A program made the translations under genes and the position numbers. Shown here in pieces: positions 59,572 to 64,000 of a DNA stretch of 64,000 nt; the first letter of the stretch is position 1; the number at the start of each line of letters is the position of its first letter. The notes under the pieces were generated by a model. It was not told the DNA's origin. It saw only the letters and a list, made by a program, of their open reading frames with translations, and did no database searches. The stretch spans positions 103,244 to 167,243 of the forward strand of contig CAYPMO010000003.1 of the NCBI GenBank assembly GCA_964412015.1, given 5' to 3'. Source of the stretch: SZUA-318 sp964412015 (GTDB lineage Bacteria > Gemmatimonadota > Gemmatimonadetes > Longimicrobiales > Gaopeijiaceae).

Positions 59572-60900
59572 TCAAATCAGGCCGCGGGCCGACCTCTCCG
59601 CGGCCTCGATGATCTCGGCTTCGTCCCCCACCTCGAGCTTCCCCGCGTGCATGAGCACACGTCCATCACAGATCGTCGTGTGGACGGCGCGACCGTTGGC
59701 CGCGTAGACCAGCGCCGACACGGGGTCGTGCACGGGGCGGGTGGAGGGGTGGGAGAGGTCCACGAGCACGAGGTCGGCAGGCTCGCCTTCTTCGAGGCGA
59801 CCGCTCCCCAGTCGGAAGGTCTGGGCCGGCGCGGCCGTCGCGAGCTTCAGCGCCTCGTTCGCGGTGAGCGCGGTCGGGTCCGCGGCGCGGTGCTTCTGGA
59901 CGAGCGCCAGCACCTTCATCTCCTCGATCATGTCGAGGTTGTTGTTCGAGGCCGGACCGTCCGTTCCGAGCGCCACGCGCAGGCCGGCGGCCCGGGCCGC
60001 CGGGTAATCGAAGATGCTCCCGGTCGCGAGCTTCATGTTCGCCGTCGGGTTGGTCACCACGGTGGCGCCGGCGTCGGCGAGCAGGCCGATCTCTTCCTGA
60101 TCGAGGTAGTCGCCGTGGGCGACGACCAGCCGCGGACTCAGGAGCCCGAGCTGCTCGAGGTAGCGGACGGGCCGCACGCCGTGGCGCTCCACGCAGTCGT
60201 CCACTTCGTCCCGGGTCTCGGAAAGGTGGATGTGCAGGATCAGATCGTGCTCCGCCGAGAGCTCGGCCATCCAGGTCAGGGTCTCCGTCGCGACCGTATA
60301 GATCGCGTGCGGCGCGAGCGCCACCTGGATGCGCGGGTCGAGCGTGTGGCGCTCGGCCACCTGACGGAGGACGGCATCCCGCTGGGCGCCGACGTCGATG
60401 CAGGTCGGCCCACCGTGGTCGATGAAGACCGCGCCGATGTGGGCGCGCAGTCCCATCTCCTCGACCGCGCGGACCACGCCGGGATGATGCCAGTACATGT
60501 CGTTGAAGTACGTGGTCCCCGATCGGATCATCTCCAGGGCCGCCAACCGCGTTCCGTGGTACACGTCGTCTTCGGTGAGCCGGGCCTCGGCGGGCCAGAT
60601 GCGGGTGCTCAGCCACTCCATGAGCGGGAGGTCGTCGGCGTCGCCCCGGAAGAGCGTCATCGCCGCGTGGGTGTGCCCGTTGCGGAAGGCCGGGAATGCA
60701 TAGAGGCCCCGTGCGTCGATCGTGCGGTCCGCGGGAGATCGGTTGGCGGCGATGCGCTCCATCGCCGACGGGCCTTCGCCGCCGCCGCGCGCGGTCGCGG
60801 GCTCCTGTCCCGCCGTGGGCCGTATCCAGGAGATCCGGCCGTCCTCCACTCCGATATCCCTCGGCTCGCCTTCGACGAGCGTACCCTCGATCAACAGCAT
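59572..60900 (-). CDS. Amidohydrolase (MTA/SAH or 5'-deoxyadenosine deaminase-like)
   Basis: 442 residues from the ATG at 60900 (GGGGAGGA upstream). Metal-site motifs: GHTHAAMTLFRG, HIHLSET, VVAHGDYLDQ and LGTDGPASNNNLDM, all as in TRZ/ATZ-type cytosine and S-adenosylhomocysteine deaminases. AFPAFRNGHTH and YWHHPGVVRAVEEMG are characteristic of the methylthioadenosine deaminase branch. It converts an aminopurine nucleoside to the inosine analogue in the cytoplasm (no signal peptide). No related nucleoside genes nearby. Confidence 0.82.
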   Translation of the reverse strand: MLLIEGTLVEGEPRDIGVEDGRISWIRPTAGQEPATARGGGEGPSAMERIAANRSPADRTIDARGLYAFPAFRNGHTHAAMTLFRGDADDLPLMEWLSTRIWPAEARLTEDDVYHGTRLAALEMIRSGTTYFNDMYWHHPGVVRAVEEMGLRAHIGAVFIDHGGPTCIDVGAQRDAVLRQVAERHTLDPRIQVALAPHAIYTVATETLTWMAELSAEHDLILHIHLSETRDEVDDCVERHGVRPVRYLEQLGLLSPRLVVAHGDYLDQEEIGLLADAGATVVTNPTANMKLATGSIFDYPAARAAGLRVALGTDGPASNNNLDMIEEMKVLALVQKHRAADPTALTANEALKLATAAPAQTFRLGSGRLEEGEPADLVLVDLSHPSTRPVHDPVSALVYAANGRAVHTTICDGRVLMHAGKLEVGDEAEIIEAAERSARGLI

Positions 60901-61082
60901 CGTATCCTCCCCATCTTCTGGATTCGCACAGCGTGAAGGCGGAAGACGTTCCCTAATCCTAGCATCTTCTCGCGCGAAGACGGCTGAGCCGTCGAGCCTC
61001 GGGCGGGACGACGAGGAAAGCGAGGATCGTCGTCCGGCCACGACGCGAGCGGCGAGGATCGCGGGCGCTCCCCGGCCAATTA

Positions 61083-61143
61083 TTAGCCTTGCCTTAAAAA
61101 TCGGATTCTGTAGATTCGAGGTAGAGAATTAAGGCTCGGCTAA
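61083..61143. promoter_or_regulatory. Two inverted 15-bp boxes before the TonB receptor gene
   Basis: TTAGCCTTGCCTTAA at 61083-61097 and TTAAGGCTCGGCTAA at 61129-61143 are reverse complements of each other except at the two central bases and one next to them (consensus TTAAGGCNNGGCTAA). Each is 15 nt and sits in an AT-rich patch. The shape is like DtxR/IdeR/MntR-type metal-repressor sites. Centres are 46 nt apart. Confidence 0.5.
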
Positions 61144-61227
61144 AGACCCGTGCTCGTCGTCCCGTCCAACCCTCGCGGAGTAGGCCTCCGGAGCGCGGCG
61201 GCGATCCTGAGCGCTCGAGCGAAACGC

Positions 61228-63486
61228 ATGAACCGGTGGGCATTCAGGGCCCTTCTTCCCATCCTCGGGGTGCTGTCGATTTCGACAGGGTCGGGCGGCC
61301 AGGAGGTCCGCGGGATCTCCGGTCGCATCCTGGACCCGGAGGGCCGACCCGTGCCGGGAGCCACCGTCCTCGTCGAAGGCGAGGGAGTGGAAACATCCTC
61401 GGACAGGGAGGGACGCTTCTCGATCTCCGGCCTTTCCGAGGGTATCCACCTGCTTCGGATCACGATGCTGGGATTCGCCCCGTACGAGACGACGGTGACC
61501 GTCCCCGGGGAATCGGGTCCTGTCGTCGTGCGCCTGGAGATCCAACCACTCCCGGGGGAGTCGCTGGTGGTCACGGCCACCCGGATCGAGAGGCTTCGCA
61601 AGGACGCCCCGGTCGTGGTGGAGGTCCTGGACGACAAGATCTTCGAGGCCACCCACACCGTCACGCTCTCGGAAGGGATGAACTCCCAGCCGGGAGTCCG
61701 GTTGGAGGTGAATTGCCAGACCTGCAATTACACCCAGATCCGCATGAACGGGCTAGGCGGGTCGTACTCCCAGATCCTCATCGACAGCCGGCCTGTGTTC
61801 AGCGCTCTCAACGGGCTCTATGGCATCGAGCAGATCCCAAGGAGCATGATCGAGCGGGTGGAGGTCGTTCGGGGAGGCGGCTCCGCTCTCTACGGCTCGA
61901 GCGCCATTGCCGGGACGGTCAACATCATCACTCGGGAGCCCATCGACGACGGGTTCGAGATCTCCCTCAACCGAGGGCATATCGGCGGCTCTCGCGACCG
62001 GTCCCTGTCTCTCGTGTCCACTGTCGCGGACGAACGACAGGGGTCGGGTCTCTGCCTCTTCGGACTCCTGAGAAGCCGCGACGCCTACGACGCCAACGCC
62101 GATGGATTCTCCGAGCTGCCGCGGATACGCAACAACTCTCTCGGCCTGCGGGCGTTCTATCGACCCGACGCCTCGAGCAGGCTCTCGGTGGAAGCCCACG
62201 GGATCTTCGAAGAGCGGCGGGGTGGGAATAGGCTGGACGCCCCGCCGCACGAGGCCGACCAGGCCGAAGAGAGGGTTCACCGGATCTTCGGCGGCGGAGC
62301 GGAGTTCTCCCGCGCCTTCGGCCGGAGTGGAATGCTGAGCTTGTACGCATCGGGCCAGCATACGGGCCGGGACCATTACACCGGCGTGGGCCGGGACCCC
62401 GAGGCCTACGGCTCCACAGAGAATGCGACGCTGGTGGCTGGGGCGCAGGTGACGGGCAGGCCCATCCGCTCCTGGGAGGTAACGGGGGGGGTGGAGTACA
62501 CCTTCGAAGACGTGGACGACCGGATCCCCGGGTTCGGGATCTCCACCATCGAGACCACCCACCAGCTGGGGGTTTTCGGTCAGGCCGAATGGAGGCCGGT
62601 GGAAACCCTGAGCCTGCTGGCGGGCGCCCGGCTGGATCGTCACCGCAACCTTGAACACGTGGTGCTGAACCCACGGGCTAGCGTTCTGGTCGATCTCTCC
62701 CCGGAGCTCCAGTGGCGGGCCTCGACATCCACGGGGTTCAGGGCCCCCCAGGCCTTCGACGCCGATCTGCACATCGCTCTTGCCGGTGGGGGGATCTCCT
62801 ATATCCGGCGGGATCCCGATCTCGTGAAGGAACACTCCGTCAGCTATTCGACCTCGCTGGATCTGAACCACCGGAGCCCGGACCGCTTCATCGGGGCGAC
62901 CGTGGAGGCGTTCCATACCCGTCTCTACGACGCCTTCGTTCTGGAGGACGCGGGGGAGGACGCGGACGGAAACTCGATTCTGGAGCGGCGGAACGGAGGC
63001 AACTCAACGGTCCGGGGCGTGACCCTCAGCGCCCGGATCGCTCGGGAGGGTCTGAGCCTCGAGACCGGCCTCACGCTTCAGCAGAGCCGCTACGACGACC
63101 CGGTCACGTGGTCGGAGGATCTCCCTCCAACGGGCCGGTACCTGAGAACACCGAGCGTCTACGGCTTCTACACGACCTCCTGGTCACCCCTGACAAGGCT
63201 CACCCTGTACCTGTCGGGGACGCTGACTGGGCCCATGAACGTGCTCCACCTGCAGGGCAACATCCCGACCGACGAGATCGAGCACAGCAGGACGTTTCAC
63301 GAGGCGAACCTGAAGGCTTCCTATGAGGTGGGCCCTACGCGCAGCGTGTTTCTCTCCCTGGGGGTGCAGAACCTCCTGGATGCGTACCAGGATGACTTCG
63401 ACGTGGGAGCCCACAGGGATTCGAACTACGTGTACGGCCCGGCCCGGCCGCGAACGTTCTTCTTCGCCATCAAAGTGGCCCGTTGA
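61228..63486 (+). CDS. TonB-dependent outer-membrane receptor
   Basis: 752 residues from the ATG at 61228. Signal peptide RWAFRALLPILGVLSISTG, then a carboxypeptidase-regulatory-like beta-sandwich (~28-105: ISGRILDPEGRPVPGATVLV, FSISGLSEGIHLLRITMLGF). Plug domain ~115-225 has VTATRIERLRKDAPVVVEVL, VNCQTCNYTQIRMNGLGG with a Cys-x-x-Cys pair, and IPRSMIERVEVVRGGGSALY, then GSSAIAGTVNIITR. The barrel ends GPARPRTFFFAIKVAR with a terminal aromatic/hydrophobic strand. It imports a scarce metal complex or glycan. The metal-box-like sites upstream favour a metal-related substrate; the CQTC motif is seen in several receptor subfamilies. Confidence 0.85.
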   Translation: MNRWAFRALLPILGVLSISTGSGGQEVRGISGRILDPEGRPVPGATVLVEGEGVETSSDREGRFSISGLSEGIHLLRITMLGFAPYETTVTVPGESGPVVVRLEIQPLPGESLVVTATRIERLRKDAPVVVEVLDDKIFEATHTVTLSEGMNSQPGVRLEVNCQTCNYTQIRMNGLGGSYSQILIDSRPVFSALNGLYGIEQIPRSMIERVEVVRGGGSALYGSSAIAGTVNIITREPIDDGFEISLNRGHIGGSRDRSLSLVSTVADERQGSGLCLFGLLRSRDAYDANADGFSELPRIRNNSLGLRAFYRPDASSRLSVEAHGIFEERRGGNRLDAPPHEADQAEERVHRIFGGGAEFSRAFGRSGMLSLYASGQHTGRDHYTGVGRDPEAYGSTENATLVAGAQVTGRPIRSWEVTGGVEYTFEDVDDRIPGFGISTIETTHQLGVFGQAEWRPVETLSLLAGARLDRHRNLEHVVLNPRASVLVDLSPELQWRASTSTGFRAPQAFDADLHIALAGGGISYIRRDPDLVKEHSVSYSTSLDLNHRSPDRFIGATVEAFHTRLYDAFVLEDAGEDADGNSILERRNGGNSTVRGVTLSARIAREGLSLETGLTLQQSRYDDPVTWSEDLPPTGRYLRTPSVYGFYTTSWSPLTRLTLYLSGTLTGPMNVLHLQGNIPTDEIEHSRTFHEANLKASYEVGPTRSVFLSLGVQNLLDAYQDDFDVGAHRDSNYVYGPARPRTFFFAIKVAR

Positions 63487-63491
63487 TCCGG

Positions 63492-64000
63492 CCCTGTGCG
63501 GGGGGCGACTTCAAGCAGGTTCGCACGGAGACGCCGGCCGCATGTTTCAATCCACGCCCCCCGTGCGGGGGGCGACGAGCAGCAAGGGCGAGAGCTCTGC
63601 TGAGATACCGGTTTCAATCCACGCCCCCCGTGCGGGGGGCGACTCATGGACCATCGGGGATCGGTGGTGAAGTAGTAGTTTCAATCCACGCCCCCCGTGC
63701 GGGGGGCGACTCCCGGGCGGCAACGGCAAGGGCGGCGCTCCCACGTTTCAATCCACGCCCCCCGTGCGGGGGGCGACCACACGTCGCGGTCGAAGTTCGT
63801 GGCCAACTCAAGTTTCAATCCACGCCCCCCGTGCGGGGGGCGACTGGACGCAACCGGAGGACAACCGTGACGATGCCCAAGTTTCAATCCACGCCCCCCG
63901 TGCGGGGGGCGACAGCCGTGACGGCCGCGAACGTGACCCTGAAGGCGTTTCAATCCACGCCCCCCGTGCGGGGGGCGACTCGGCAAGTCGGACATTGTGG
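63492..64000 (-). CRISPR. Type I-C-like CRISPR array, leader-distal end
   Basis: Seven identical 33-nt repeats start at 63544, 63611, 63678, 63745, 63812, 63881 and 63947. On the plus strand each begins GTTTCAATCCACG and ends GTGCGGGGGGCGAC. Read on the minus strand the repeat begins GTCGCCCCCC and ends GTGGATTGAAAC, as in type I-C arrays, with a 7-bp GC hairpin. Spacers are 34, 34, 34, 34, 34, 36 and 33 nt; the next is cut by the window. At 63492-63509 only the first half of a repeat remains (one mismatch), the usual decay of the leader-distal repeat. Leader and any cas genes should lie to the right, beyond the window. Confidence 0.92.

Noticed and set aside
55958..59707. A 1249-codon open frame on the plus strand opposite GH92 and the Ntn hydrolase
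   Set aside because: It has no domain features and high Arg/Gly/His content. The minus strand holds two well-supported enzymes. Long antisense frames are common in GC-rich DNA.
63426..63995. Short frames reading PPHGGRGLK-type repeats
   Set aside because: They are translations of the CRISPR repeats, not proteins.
1..64000. tRNA, rRNA, riboswitch or replication origin
   Set aside because: I looked for clover-leaf-like ends, conserved rRNA stretches and DnaA-box clusters and saw none I could support by eye; a covariance-model search would be decisive.

Overview
This is a GC-rich, gene-dense stretch of a chromosome from a Gram-negative, probably environmental bacterium. The large number of secreted prolyl-oligopeptidase-type peptidases (S9, S15), the DUF4382 and HAF-repeat lipoproteins, the ADOP-type permease remnant, the hybrid kinases with HDFNN H-boxes and the mannose-directed glycosidases together resemble Gemmatimonadota or a neighbouring phylum. 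That assignment is an inference from gene content; there is no rRNA or other marker gene in the window.

Layout. (1) 1-15.6 kb: housekeeping and respiratory genes. These are a DUF4382 lipoprotein, a GNAT acetyltransferase, the wreck of a thiamine-diphosphate decarboxylase, an exported epimerase-like protein, a tightly coupled octaheme HAO-like cytochrome plus membrane multiheme NapC-like protein, an S15 hydrolase, a mono-heme cytochrome c, a malonyl-CoA synthetase-like ligase, two S9 peptidases and an FmdB zinc ribbon. (2) 15.6-35.2 kb: an accessory island. Its core is a three-gene overlapping unit, ECF-like sigma factor, zinc-binding anti-sigma with TPR, and TPR-CHAT protease. Around it are a caspase-like protease, zinc-ribbon membrane protein, HAF-repeat proteins, a family of small lipoproteins, an Ig-like surface protein and many decayed genes (IS91-type transposase, CHAT fragment, ADOP permease, lipoproteins with amber codons or frameshifts). 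A short two-block motif, GTCACGTT plus a second block 10-13 bases further on, recurs at about eight places in front of these genes. The island is bracketed by two diverged 99-bp copies of the 3' end of a DPP-IV gene. (3) 35.2-43.4 kb: mannose/glycan genes (GH130, GT4 with alpha-toroid tail, GH2 beta-mannosidase), small regulators, an MBL hydrolase and a VapBC pair. (4) 43.4-55.8 kb: a signalling hub with three hybrid histidine kinases, several single-domain response regulators (intact and decayed), a solute-binding-protein/kinase pair and a GGDEF-REC-REC-HD-GYP protein. (5) 55.8-61 kb: GH92 mannosidase, a C45-type Ntn hydrolase and an amidohydrolase. (6) 61-64 kb: a TonB-dependent receptor behind two metal-regulator-like boxes, then the leader-distal end of a type I-C-like CRISPR array that runs out of the window.

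How it may work together (inference). The sigma/anti-sigma/CHAT unit, the caspase-like protein and the surface lipoproteins look like one regulon that senses envelope state and controls proteolysis. The region has been rearranged repeatedly and much of its surface-protein load is now pseudogenised. The glycosidases, TonB receptor, periplasmic-binding-protein sensor and c-di-GMP enzyme suggest a lifestyle of scavenging mannose-rich glycans and peptides from particles or biofilms.
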